The notes beneath the pieces are model-generated. The model did no database searches. It saw nothing but the letters and a program-made list of their open reading frames with translations, and was not told the origin of the DNA. A program made the position numbers and the translations under genes. This document shows positions 35,538-44,285 of a DNA stretch of 64,000 nt, piece by piece (positions within the stretch are counted from its first letter, which is position 1; each line of letters begins with the position of its first letter). Origin of the DNA: Labrys sp. WJW (GTDB lineage Bacteria > Pseudomonadota > Alphaproteobacteria > Rhizobiales > Labraceae); assembly GCF_001676615.1 (NCBI RefSeq), contig NZ_LYXZ01000001.1, positions 62,001-126,000 on the forward strand. The letters run 5' to 3'.

Positions 35538-35555
35538 TGCCGTCTTGCGACGGCA
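35538..35555 (+). promoter_or_regulatory. Stem-loop before the erythritol-binding protein gene
   Basis: TGCCGTC (35538-35544) and GACGGCA (35549-35555) form a 7-bp stem with a TTGC loop. An alternative pairing uses CGGCAAC near 35505 with GTTGCCG. Such structures often stabilise the mRNA of the abundant binding protein relative to the permease. Confidence 0.4.
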
Positions 35556-35585
35556 GACAACTTCACCAATCAAGGGAGATGCCCA

Positions 35586-36533
35586 ATGTTCAAAAAAGGC
35601 ATGCGTTTACTGGTTGCGGCCGTCGCCGTGACCCCGTTGCTGATCGGCTCGGCCTCGGCGGCGGGCCTGATCTCGATCATCGTCACCGATCCGGCCAATC
35701 CTTACTGGTTCACCGAGGGCGAGGTCGCCAAGAAGACCGCCGAGCAGCTCGGTTACACCGCCTCGGTCGCCGCCCATAAGGGCGACACCAACACCGAGAG
35801 CACGCTGATCGACACCGCCATCACCAACAAGTCCGCTGCCATCATCCTTGATCCGGCCAATGCCGACGGATCGGTCGGCGCGGTAAAGAAGGCCGTCGAT
35901 GCCGGCATTCCGGTGTTCCTCGTCAATGCCGAGATCAACAAGGAGGGTCTGGCCAAGGCCCAGCTGGTCTCGAACAATGCGCAGGGCGCTGCCGTCGGCG
36001 CAGAGCAGTGGGTGAATTCGGTCGCCAAGTCGGGCAAATATGTCGAATTGTTCGGCAACCCCGCCGACAACAACGCCGCCACCCGCTCCAACGGCTATGA
36101 AACCGTGCTGACGCAATATCCCGACCTGACCAAGTCGGCCCAGGAAGTCGCCAACTGGGATCGCGCCCAGGGCTACCAGAAGATGCAGTCGATGCTGCAG
36201 GCCCATCCCGACATCATCGGCGTGATCTCCGGCAATGACGAGATGGCCCTCGGTGCCGTCGCGGCGCTGAAGGAAGCCGGCAAGCTCAAGCAGGTCAAGG
36301 TCGGCGGCTTCGACGGCTCGCCGGACGCGGTTGCCGCGATCAAGGCTGGCGAACTGCAATACACCGTCCTGCAGCCGGTTGCCGTCTTCTCCAAGGAAGC
36401 CGTCGTCCAGGCCGACACCTTCATCAAGACCGGCAAGACCGGCGCGGCGACCGAAAAGCAGCTCTTCGACTGCGTCCTGATCACCAAGGACAATGTCGAC
36501 AAGTATGTCTCGGCCTTCACGCTCGCCAAGTAA
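35586..36533 (+). CDS. eryG: Erythritol ABC transporter, substrate-binding protein (EryG; RbsB type)
   Basis: A 315-residue periplasmic protein with a signal peptide ending SASAA. The Peripla_BP_4 fold shows ISIIVTDPANPYWFTEGEVA, AAIILDPANADGSVGAVKKA and VISGNDEMALGAVAALKEAG. It binds the imported polyol, presumably erythritol. GGGAGA precedes the ATG. It ends the transporter operon just before a strong hairpin. Confidence 0.9.
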   Translation: MFKKGMRLLVAAVAVTPLLIGSASAAGLISIIVTDPANPYWFTEGEVAKKTAEQLGYTASVAAHKGDTNTESTLIDTAITNKSAAIILDPANADGSVGAVKKAVDAGIPVFLVNAEINKEGLAKAQLVSNNAQGAAVGAEQWVNSVAKSGKYVELFGNPADNNAATRSNGYETVLTQYPDLTKSAQEVANWDRAQGYQKMQSMLQAHPDIIGVISGNDEMALGAVAALKEAGKLKQVKVGGFDGSPDAVAAIKAGELQYTVLQPVAVFSKEAVVQADTFIKTGKTGAATEKQLFDCVLITKDNVDKYVSAFTLAK

Positions 36534-36539
36534 TGACGA

Positions 36540-36568
36540 AGCCGGGATGGCTGTTGGCCATCCCGGCT
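36540..36568 (+). terminator. Terminator-like hairpin after eryG
   Basis: A perfect 12-bp stem (AGCCGGGATGGC / GCCATCCCGGCT) with a 5-base loop begins 7 bases after the eryG stop. It lacks a T-run but its place and strength fit a terminator or 3'-end stabiliser. Confidence 0.65.
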
Positions 36569-36672
36569 CTCGCAGGGCGTGTCGCGTCCTTCCACAGCAG
36601 TGATTGCTGCAGGCAGGCATATTCCGGCACTTCGGGATATCCTGCCGTCGCTCAATCCGGAAACAGACCGAC

Positions 36673-37539
36673 ATGACATCGACGAGAGCCACGCAGGACG
36701 AAACGCTGGAACAGATCATCGCCGATCAGGTGCCGAGCGACAGCCGCCATGCCCGCCAATTGGCTCGCCGCCAGCTCATCATGCAGGCGGTGATGGCCGA
36801 GGGCACGATGCGCATCGAGGAATTGGCGGAACGCTTCGCCATCAGCCTGATGACCGTGCATCGCGATCTCGACGAGTTGATCAACCGCGGCCTGCTGCGC
36901 AAGTCGCGGGGCATCGTGTCGGCAACGCCCACCAGCCTGGTGGAATCGAGCGATGTCTACCGCTCCATGCGCCAGGCAGTGGAAAAGCGCGCCATCGCCC
37001 AGGTCGCCGCCCAGTTCCTGGAAGCCGGGCAGGCCGTCTTCTTCGACGATTCGACCACCGTGCTGCAGATGGCTCCGCATATTGCGGCTCGCGTCCCGCT
37101 GACGGCGATCACCAACTCGATCATCCTGATGAACGAGCTGAAGGAAATGAACGATGTAACCCTGCTTGGCCTGGGAGGGCGCTACTACAATTGGTGCAAT
37201 GCCTTCATGGGCCCAGCCACCACGGCCGAGATCCGCCGCCTTCGCGCCGACTGCGTCTTCCTGTCGATGTCCGCCATCACCGACGACATGGTGTTCCACC
37301 AGTCCGCTGAGATGGTCGAGACCAAGCGGGCGATGTTCGACAGCGCGGCCAAGCGGATCCTGCTCGCCGACCATACCAAGTTCGAGCGCCGTGCCCTGCA
37401 TGCCATGGGTAATCTGAGCGAATTCGATGCCATCATCGTCGATGACGGCATGGCCCCGCTCCAGGTCGAATTGCTGCGCTCGCGCGGCATCAACATCGTG
37501 ATCGCGCCGATCAAGCAGCGCGCATCGCACGCCGTATGA
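36673..37539 (+). CDS. DeoR/GlpR-family transcriptional regulator
   Basis: A 288-residue regulator. The N-terminal helix-turn-helix reads GTMRIEELAERFAISLMTVH and then RDLDELINRGLLRK, classic DeoR. The C-terminal sensor domain includes AVFFDDSTTVLQMAPHI, LLGLGGRYYNWCNAFMGP and KRILLADHTKFERRALH. Such proteins respond to phosphorylated sugars. It lies 139 bases after eryG and 68 bases before a kinase, so it probably controls the kinase/dehydrogenase pair and perhaps the transporter. ATG 36673 has GGAAA nine bases before it. Confidence 0.9.
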   Translation: MTSTRATQDETLEQIIADQVPSDSRHARQLARRQLIMQAVMAEGTMRIEELAERFAISLMTVHRDLDELINRGLLRKSRGIVSATPTSLVESSDVYRSMRQAVEKRAIAQVAAQFLEAGQAVFFDDSTTVLQMAPHIAARVPLTAITNSIILMNELKEMNDVTLLGLGGRYYNWCNAFMGPATTAEIRRLRADCVFLSMSAITDDMVFHQSAEMVETKRAMFDSAAKRILLADHTKFERRALHAMGNLSEFDAIIVDDGMAPLQVELLRSRGINIVIAPIKQRASHAV

Positions 37540-37607
37540 CGTGACCAGGCGTTTCGTCCGACGGCCCGCAATTTCTGCAACAACCCTTCGCGACGGAGTG
37601 CCTGCCA

Positions 37608-39131
37608 ATGCCGACCCTGCTTGGAATCGACAACGGGTTGACGGTGACCAAGGCAGCCGTCTTCGATGAAAGCGGCACGCTGCTGGCGGTGGCCCGCCGG
37701 CGCATTCCCCAGATCATCCCGCATCCCCACCATGTCGAACGCGACATGGCGGGACTCTGGCAGGCGACGGCCGAGGCCATCGCCGAAGCACTCGAACAAG
37801 CGGGGCGTCCCGCCAGCGATGTCGCGGCGGTTGCCGCGACCGCCCATGGCGACGGCCTTTATCTTCTCGATGCGGAGCGCCGGCCGCTGGGCAACGGCAT
37901 CCTCTCGCTCGATAGCCGTGCCGCGGAAATCATTGCCGGGTGGGACGGGGATGGCACCGCCGCCACGGCGCTCGCCCGCACCGGGCAGGTCGCGCATGCC
38001 TCGGCTCCCTCGGCGCTGCTGGCCTGGATCAAACGCCACGAACCCGAGCGGTTCGCCCGGATCGCCCATGTCCTGGCCTGCAAGGACTGGCTGCGCTTTT
38101 GCCTGACCGGGACGCTCGGCACCGATCTCACCGAGGCGAGCACGTCGTTCACGGCCGTCGAAAGCCAGGTCTACGAACCGGGCATCCTGTCGATCTTCGG
38201 CCTCGATGGCCTTGCCGGCGCCCTGCCTGCTGTTACCCGGCCAGACGAGATCGTCGGCACGGTTTCGCAGGCTGCCGCCGCCGCGACCGGCCTGACGGCC
38301 GGGACCCCGGTAGTGGCCGGCGTCCACGACGTCGTCGCCTCTGCCCTTGGCATCGGCGGCCATCGCGAAGGTACCGTGGCGATCGTGGCGGGGACCTATT
38401 CCATCAATGAGACGATCGCCAGCACGCCGAAGACCGATGTGCGCTGGTTCTGCCGAAACGGCATCAAGCCGGGCGAATGGAACCATATGAGCATATCGCC
38501 GGCCTCCGCCGCCAACTATGACTGGTTCCTGGATACGCTCTGCGCCATCGAACGACGCGCCGCGGAGGAGACAGGCGGCTCCATCCACGCCGCCATCGGC
38601 GCCGAGATCGAGGCCGCGCTCGCCCGGCCCTCCACCGTGCTCTTTCACCCCTATCTCTACGGCTCTCCGCATGGCGCGACCGCCAGCGCCGGATTTCTCG
38701 GCCTGCGCGGCTGGCACGATCGCGGCGACATGCTGCGTGCCGTCATCGAAGGCATCGCCTTCAACCACCGGGTGCATGTCGACGCCTTGCGCGAAGGCTT
38801 TTCTCCAGGCGCCATCAGCCTCACGGGTGGCATTTCGAAAAATCCCCTCTACGCCCAGATCTTCGCCGATGCGCTAGGCCTGCCTGTTACCGTGAACGAG
38901 ACCGAGGAGGCAGCGGCATGGGGCGCCGCGCTGTGTGCCGGCGCCGGTGCCGGCCTCTATGCGTCGCCGACGAATGATCCCCGCGATCTCGGAGCTCTCG
39001 CCCGGCACTACCGGCCGGATCCCACGCGCAGCCGGCAGTTGCAGGAGCGCTATGCTCTGCATTGCGACATCGCCACCCAGCTGGCGCCCCTCTGGCCGCG
39101 CATCGAGGCCCTGGCCTCGCAGGCGGCCTAG
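37608..39131 (+). CDS. FGGY-family polyol/ketose kinase (second copy in the locus)
   Basis: A 507-residue kinase with TLLGIDNGLTVTKAAVFDESG at the N-terminus, AATAHGDGLYLLD, GILSLDSRAAE, the mid-region VVAGVHDVVASALGIG and the C-terminal ISLTGGISKNPLYAQIFADA. It resembles the L-xylulose/erythritol kinase branch but is clearly different from the eryA product. Together with the GlpD-like gene 40 bases downstream it repeats the first two steps of a polyol pathway (phosphorylation, then oxidation). The substrate is unknown; another tetritol or a pentitol is likely. Confidence 0.87.
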   Translation: MPTLLGIDNGLTVTKAAVFDESGTLLAVARRRIPQIIPHPHHVERDMAGLWQATAEAIAEALEQAGRPASDVAAVAATAHGDGLYLLDAERRPLGNGILSLDSRAAEIIAGWDGDGTAATALARTGQVAHASAPSALLAWIKRHEPERFARIAHVLACKDWLRFCLTGTLGTDLTEASTSFTAVESQVYEPGILSIFGLDGLAGALPAVTRPDEIVGTVSQAAAAATGLTAGTPVVAGVHDVVASALGIGGHREGTVAIVAGTYSINETIASTPKTDVRWFCRNGIKPGEWNHMSISPASAANYDWFLDTLCAIERRAAEETGGSIHAAIGAEIEAALARPSTVLFHPYLYGSPHGATASAGFLGLRGWHDRGDMLRAVIEGIAFNHRVHVDALREGFSPGAISLTGGISKNPLYAQIFADALGLPVTVNETEEAAAWGAALCAGAGAGLYASPTNDPRDLGALARHYRPDPTRSRQLQERYALHCDIATQLAPLWPRIEALASQAA

Positions 39132-39170
39132 CACCCTGGCTCGCTCGGCACAGTCCTATCGGTATTTGAC

Positions 39171-40826
39171 ATGACCAAAGACATTGACGTTCTCATTCTC
39201 GGCGCCGGCATCAACGGTGCGGGCCTGTTTCGCGATCTCTGCGAGCAGGGCCTGACCTGCCTGATCGCCGACAAGGGTGATTTCGGCTCAGGCACTAGCG
39301 CGGCCCCGTCGCGGCTGATCCATGGCGGCATCAAATATCTGGAGACGGGGGAGTTACGGCTCGTCGCGCAGTCGACGCTGGAACGCAACCTCCTGCTGCG
39401 CAATGCGCCGCATCTGGTCGAGCCCTTGCCGACCGTGATCCCGATCTTCTCCTGGCTGCAGGGCATCCCGGCAGCGTTGCGCACGCTCTTCGGCTCGACT
39501 ACGGCGCCGCGCAACCGTGGTGCCGTGCTCATCAAGATCGGCCTGGCGCTCTATGATTTCTATGGCGCCCGCCATCGCGTCATGCCCAAACATGCCCTGT
39601 GGTCCCGCGGTCGCGCGCTCACCGAAATCGCGCCGATGACGCCGAAGATCGTCGCCGCCGGCACCTATTACGATGCCAAGGTCACCTGTCCGGAGCGGCT
39701 GGTGCTGGAACTGCTGCAGGACGGCATGGCGGCCAGCCCGGGCTCCGAAGCCCTGAACTATACGAACCTGGTGTCGGCCGAGAACGACGTCATAGGCCTG
39801 CGCGGACCAGACGGCACGGATCGGAACGTTCGCCCGCGGATCGTCGTCAATGCGGCCGGCCCCTGGATCGACCATGTCAACGGCGCTCTCGGGTCGCCCA
39901 CCAAGCTGATCGGCGGCACCAAGGGCTCGCATATCCTGCTCGACCATCCAGATCTGCTCGCGGCACTCAAAGGACGGATGATCTATTTCGAGGCCAATGA
40001 CGGGCGCATCTGCCTGGTCTACGACTATCTCGGCCGGGCCCTGGTCGGCTCGACCGACATCCGCGCCGATGATCCCGACACGGTTCGCTGCGACGACGAG
40101 GAAATCGACTACTTCCTCCAGAGCCTGCGCGATCTCCTGCCCGGCCTGGCCTTTTCGCGTGACCAGATCGTCTACGCCTATTCCGGCATCCGCCCCCTGC
40201 CCGCCTCCGGCAATACGGCTGCCGGGCTGATCAGCCGCGACCATTCGGCTCCCGTGCAGGAGCCCACGGATCGCCGGCCCTATCCGATCGTTTCACTGGT
40301 GGGCGGCAAGTGGACGACCTTTCGCGGCTTTGCCGAAGAGGTCTGCGATCTCATCCTGCGCCGCCTCGGCCAGGCGCGCCGGCGTGGCACGCGGGACCTC
40401 GCCATTGGCGGCGGGCGCGACTATCCGGACGAACCCGCCAGCCATGCCCGTTGGATCGATCAGACGGCAAAGGCAACCGGCGCATCCGCCGCACGCACCG
40501 CCGAATTGCTCGGGCGCTATGGCACGACGGCACGGGCCATCCTCGCCCATGAAGGAGCGCAGCCGGCCCGACTGGCAAACGCGGGCGACTACTCGCTGGC
40601 TGAAATCGACTGGCTGGTACGCCACGAAAAGGTCGTAGCGCTCGAGGACATCGTGATGCGGCGCAGCACCCTGGCCATCACCGGCCGCCTCAGCGGCCGT
40701 GACCTGGCGGCGATTGCCGACATCGCGGCCCAAGCGCTTGGATGGAACGAAGCGCAACGCAACGAACAGCTGGCAAAAACGCAGGCGATACTCGCGGCAC
40801 GCCATCGCATTCGCTTCGAAAAATAG
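39171..40826 (+). CDS. Glycerol-3-phosphate dehydrogenase-like FAD enzyme (second copy in the locus)
   Basis: A 551-residue flavoprotein with DVLILGAGINGAGLFRDLCE, SAAPSRLIHGGIKYLETGEL, VVNAAGPWIDHVNG and GRALVGSTDIRADDPDT, matching GlpD/EryB. It likely oxidises the sugar-alcohol phosphate made by the preceding kinase. It has the C-terminal alpha-glycerophosphate oxidase-type domain (EIDWLVRHEKVVALEDIVMR). It is diverged from EryB upstream, so it is not a recent duplicate. The substrate is inferred from context only. Confidence 0.87.
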   Translation: MTKDIDVLILGAGINGAGLFRDLCEQGLTCLIADKGDFGSGTSAAPSRLIHGGIKYLETGELRLVAQSTLERNLLLRNAPHLVEPLPTVIPIFSWLQGIPAALRTLFGSTTAPRNRGAVLIKIGLALYDFYGARHRVMPKHALWSRGRALTEIAPMTPKIVAAGTYYDAKVTCPERLVLELLQDGMAASPGSEALNYTNLVSAENDVIGLRGPDGTDRNVRPRIVVNAAGPWIDHVNGALGSPTKLIGGTKGSHILLDHPDLLAALKGRMIYFEANDGRICLVYDYLGRALVGSTDIRADDPDTVRCDDEEIDYFLQSLRDLLPGLAFSRDQIVYAYSGIRPLPASGNTAAGLISRDHSAPVQEPTDRRPYPIVSLVGGKWTTFRGFAEEVCDLILRRLGQARRRGTRDLAIGGGRDYPDEPASHARWIDQTAKATGASAARTAELLGRYGTTARAILAHEGAQPARLANAGDYSLAEIDWLVRHEKVVALEDIVMRRSTLAITGRLSGRDLAAIADIAAQALGWNEAQRNEQLAKTQAILAARHRIRFEK

Positions 40827-41388
40827 CCCGCTTCAGCTGGGGGACCACCGGTGTCGTGCCCCTTGGCTCCCTTTGCCTTCGACCGGCGCGATCGCAAAGC
40901 GCACCTTACCAGAAGCGACGCCGGGATCTGCGATCTCACAGCGCGGCCAAAGCCAACGCTTCGTTGGGGCTTCCCTCACGGATCCTCAAGACTGGACATT
41001 CCGCACGTGCATCAGTCCGTAGAGACGGTGGCAGGCCATGATCCCTCACGACAAATGGCATGGCTAGAGATACACGGGCCTCAGCAAAAACTTCTGCATT
41101 CGGCAAACGATTCGAAATCTCTCGCCGATTGTATCAATTCAATATGCACACACTATTCACAATCAATGATTTCAGGATAATTTATGATTTCATATAAACT
41201 TAATATTGAAAAATCATACACTTAAAAGTCTCATTAGAACGTATAAATTTTGACTCATATTCTAAGGAATAATGAGATATATCTCATATTCCCAACGTTC
41301 GGCGTGCCTGTTTCAAGAGCACCCGGCAGGCCCTGTCAGGCGGTTGCTCAGGCCTGAACTGGCACGGCAACGTGGAAGGAGGAATCCC
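40827..41388. other. AT-rich region upstream of the autotransporter gene
   Basis: These 562 bases hold no gene I can support. The segment 41100-41290 is strongly AT-rich compared with both flanks. It includes TTGACT at 41250-41255 and the perfect 16-bp palindrome ATGAGATATATCTCAT at 41272-41287, with the autotransporter gene starting about 100 bases later. The composition could mean a promoter region under silencing or a horizontally acquired segment. Confidence 0.55.
41272..41287. promoter_or_regulatory. Perfect 16-bp palindrome, candidate operator of the autotransporter gene
   Basis: ATGAGATATATCTCAT is its own reverse complement. It lies about 17 bases beyond TTGACT (41250-41255), where a -10 box would be expected, and could be bound by a dimeric regulator. 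Confidence 0.45.
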
Positions 41389-44220
41389 ATGAGGTCGTCG
41401 ATCGGAAACGCACGCGTTCGCTCCCGCCTGCCCGGACGCTCGCTCCTGAGTTTCCTGTTGGCATCGAGCGCCGCCATGCTGTGCCAGTCGGCCTATGCCC
41501 AGGTCACGGCCAGCGGCGGACAGACTGTGCGCATCACGCCCGCCCAGGCCACCTGCAAGAACGAGATCTGCTTTCACGCCATCGACCAGGGCTCGCTGCT
41601 TTACAGCAATGCCGACACACCCATCGACGTCACGGTACCGCCTGCCTCGAATGGCGACGACTACGACATCGGCATCTTTGCCGAGGATGGGGCGACCATC
41701 AATCTGAAGGGCGGAGGAACCGTTCGCGTCGGCGGGAGCTCGACGGGGCTGCAAGCCAATTGGGGAGACGTAGCGGGGGCCACGATCTATGCGACCGATC
41801 TGAGCCTTGACGTCGCGGACGTTGCCAGGGGTGCGATAGCTTCCCGGAGCAGCCGCATGACGTTCAGCGGCCAAACCACCCTGGTGGGGCATGGTGCCTG
41901 GTCGGATGGCCTTTCTGCCCAGTCCGACAGCATCATCACCGTGAATGGCCCGATCAACGCCAGTGGTGCCTGGCTCTACGTCGCCAACAGCAGCGATGGC
42001 AGCCGGGTCGATCTGAAAGGCGGCGGAACCATTTCACTGACCGGGGCAGGCCAGGGTGTTTTTTCGGCGGTCGCCGACGGAGTTCTGACGGCGACCGGCA
42101 TGAAGATCCATGCCGATACCAACCAGAGCAGTGGCACCTCCTTGCTGAGCGGCGGCAGTATCAGCACCATCAAGGTCTCCAACAGCGAGCTGGATGGCGC
42201 CAATTCCGGGGGAGCGATCTGGGGCATCCACGTCTCGAACGCCGTGACGGAAAACGCCATCTTCGTCCTGGACGATAGTCGGCTTACGATGAACTCGGCC
42301 GGAGCGGCCATCTATGCCGATGGTGGACGAGCCACGGTGCGCCTGACCGGTACGGACGTCACGGCCTTCAAAGGCAGTGGCGGCTTGCTCGCCAATGTCG
42401 GAACGGGCCGGATCTTCCATCTGCCCAGCGCACTCAACCTGAGCGCAATCGATTCCACGCTCTCCGGGGACATGGCGGTGGATGCACCTGCCGCGGGCGG
42501 AGCAAACACCCTGTCGGCCAGCCTGCGCGGCACCACGACATGGACCGGCAATCTGACTGTGAGCGGCGCCTCGCGAGGCAGTGTGACCCTGGCCGATTCT
42601 GCCCATTGGACCGGTTCGACGAGCAATGCGACAACTGTCGTGCTGAGCTCTGCCACGGCCCTGTGGGCGATCCCCGGCAGCGGCAATTCCACCGTCTCCG
42701 GCACGGTGAAGAATGCCGGCAAGATCGCCTTCCAGGCCGGTGGCCCGACCACGCTGACGGTGCGCAACTTCGTCAATGACGGCGGCACCATCCAGGTGAA
42801 CATCAATGCCGAGGGCCAGACCGACTTCATTCACGCCACCGGCACCGCCACCCTCAACGGCGGCACGGTTTCGGTCATCCCCGCTTCCGGCAGCTATACG
42901 ATCGGCCGGACCTACAGGATCCTCACCGCCAATGGCGGCATCACCGGCCAGTTCGCCAAGGTGGTTGACAACGCCCCCTTCGTCGATCTCGGCCTGTCCC
43001 AGAATGCCAATAACGTCTATCTGAAGGTCACGCGCAACGACACCAGCTTCGCATCGGTCGCCAGCAGCGAGGGCCAGCGCGCCGTGGCCGACAGCGTGGA
43101 GACGCTGGCGAGCGGCAACACGCTCTATCAGGCCGTCGCCAAGGCGCCGGATGTTGCCAGTGCCCGCCAGGCCTTCTCGACCCTGTCCGGCGACATCCAT
43201 GCCTCGGCCCGCAGCGTGCTGGTCCAGGACAGCGGCCTCATCCGTGATGCCGTGCTGAACCGGCTCTACACCGCCGATCTCGGTGCCATCGCACCGGCGG
43301 CCACACTCTCGGGCCCGACCGCCTATGCCGAGACCATGCCGGCAGCAGCGCCGGCGCCGTTCGGCTCGGCCACCCCGGCGGCCCTGTCCGGCCTCTGGGC
43401 CCAGGGCTTCGGATCCTGGGGCCATCTCGGCGGCGGTGGCCGCGATGCCCGGGTCGATCACGACACCGGCGGCTTCCTCATCGGCTTCGATACCCTGGTC
43501 CAGGGCTCGTTCCTGCAGGACTGGCGCCTGGGCGCCTTTGCCGGCTACAGCCATTCCAGCTTCGACGTCGATGCCCGCGCCGCCTCCGGCACCGCCGACA
43601 ACTACCATGTCGGCCTCTATGCCGGCCGGCAGTGGAACGCCCTCGCCCTGCGGCTGGGCGCAAGCTACACTTGGCACGACATCGACAGCGACCGCACCGT
43701 GGCCTTGCCGGGCTTTGCCGACAGGCTCAGCACCAGCTACGACGCCGGCACGGCCCAGCTCTTCGGCGAACTCGGCTATCGCATCGATACCCAGGCCTTC
43801 CGCCTCGAGCCCTTCGTCAACGCCGCCTATCTCAACCTGCACACCGACGGCTTCCGCGAGACCGGCGGCGATGCGGCTCTGAGCGGCCGAGGCGAGACCA
43901 GCAACCTGGGCTTCACCACCCTGGGGCTGCGTGCGGCCACCAGCTTCGATCTCACCGAAGGCACCAGCGCCACCCTCCAGGCCACCCTGGGCTGGCGCCA
44001 CGCCTTCGGCGACGTCAGGCCGACCGCCGCCCTCGCCTTGGCCAATGGCTCCGTCTTCAACGCCAGCGGCACGCCAATCGCCCGCGACGCCCTGGTGGTC
44101 GACACCGGCATCAGCGTGGCACTGTCGCACACGGCCAGCCTCGGCGTATCCTACAGCGGACAATTCGGCGAAAAGGCCGTCGACCAGAGCGTCAGGGGCA
44201 ATTTCGTCTGGCGGTTCTAA
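41389..44220 (+). CDS. Autotransporter (type V) with beta-helical passenger
   Basis: A 943-residue outer-membrane protein. AAGGAGGA at 41376-41383 fixes ATG 41389. A signal peptide ends QSAYA. The passenger (about 40-660) is rich in Gly, Ser, Thr, Asn and short beta-strand repeats such as VDLKGGGTISLTGAG and INLKGGGTVRVGGSS, pertactin-like; a stretch YRILTANGGITGQFAKV resembles the autochaperone region. The last ~260 residues form the beta-barrel domain (SGLWAQGFGSWGHLGGGG, FLIGFDTLV), ending in VWRF with the terminal Phe needed for outer-membrane assembly. The passenger's function (adhesin or other) is not evident, and no protease triad was spotted. Confidence 0.9.
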   Translation: MRSSIGNARVRSRLPGRSLLSFLLASSAAMLCQSAYAQVTASGGQTVRITPAQATCKNEICFHAIDQGSLLYSNADTPIDVTVPPASNGDDYDIGIFAEDGATINLKGGGTVRVGGSSTGLQANWGDVAGATIYATDLSLDVADVARGAIASRSSRMTFSGQTTLVGHGAWSDGLSAQSDSIITVNGPINASGAWLYVANSSDGSRVDLKGGGTISLTGAGQGVFSAVADGVLTATGMKIHADTNQSSGTSLLSGGSISTIKVSNSELDGANSGGAIWGIHVSNAVTENAIFVLDDSRLTMNSAGAAIYADGGRATVRLTGTDVTAFKGSGGLLANVGTGRIFHLPSALNLSAIDSTLSGDMAVDAPAAGGANTLSASLRGTTTWTGNLTVSGASRGSVTLADSAHWTGSTSNATTVVLSSATALWAIPGSGNSTVSGTVKNAGKIAFQAGGPTTLTVRNFVNDGGTIQVNINAEGQTDFIHATGTATLNGGTVSVIPASGSYTIGRTYRILTANGGITGQFAKVVDNAPFVDLGLSQNANNVYLKVTRNDTSFASVASSEGQRAVADSVETLASGNTLYQAVAKAPDVASARQAFSTLSGDIHASARSVLVQDSGLIRDAVLNRLYTADLGAIAPAATLSGPTAYAETMPAAAPAPFGSATPAALSGLWAQGFGSWGHLGGGGRDARVDHDTGGFLIGFDTLVQGSFLQDWRLGAFAGYSHSSFDVDARAASGTADNYHVGLYAGRQWNALALRLGASYTWHDIDSDRTVALPGFADRLSTSYDAGTAQLFGELGYRIDTQAFRLEPFVNAAYLNLHTDGFRETGGDAALSGRGETSNLGFTTLGLRAATSFDLTEGTSATLQATLGWRHAFGDVRPTAALALANGSVFNASGTPIARDALVVDTGISVALSHTASLGVSYSGQFGEKAVDQSVRGNFVWRF

Positions 44221-44285
44221 GTTAACAGAAAAGATCAGGATATTCCGATAAGTCGAATTTAAATCTAGGAAAATTGAATTTTTTT

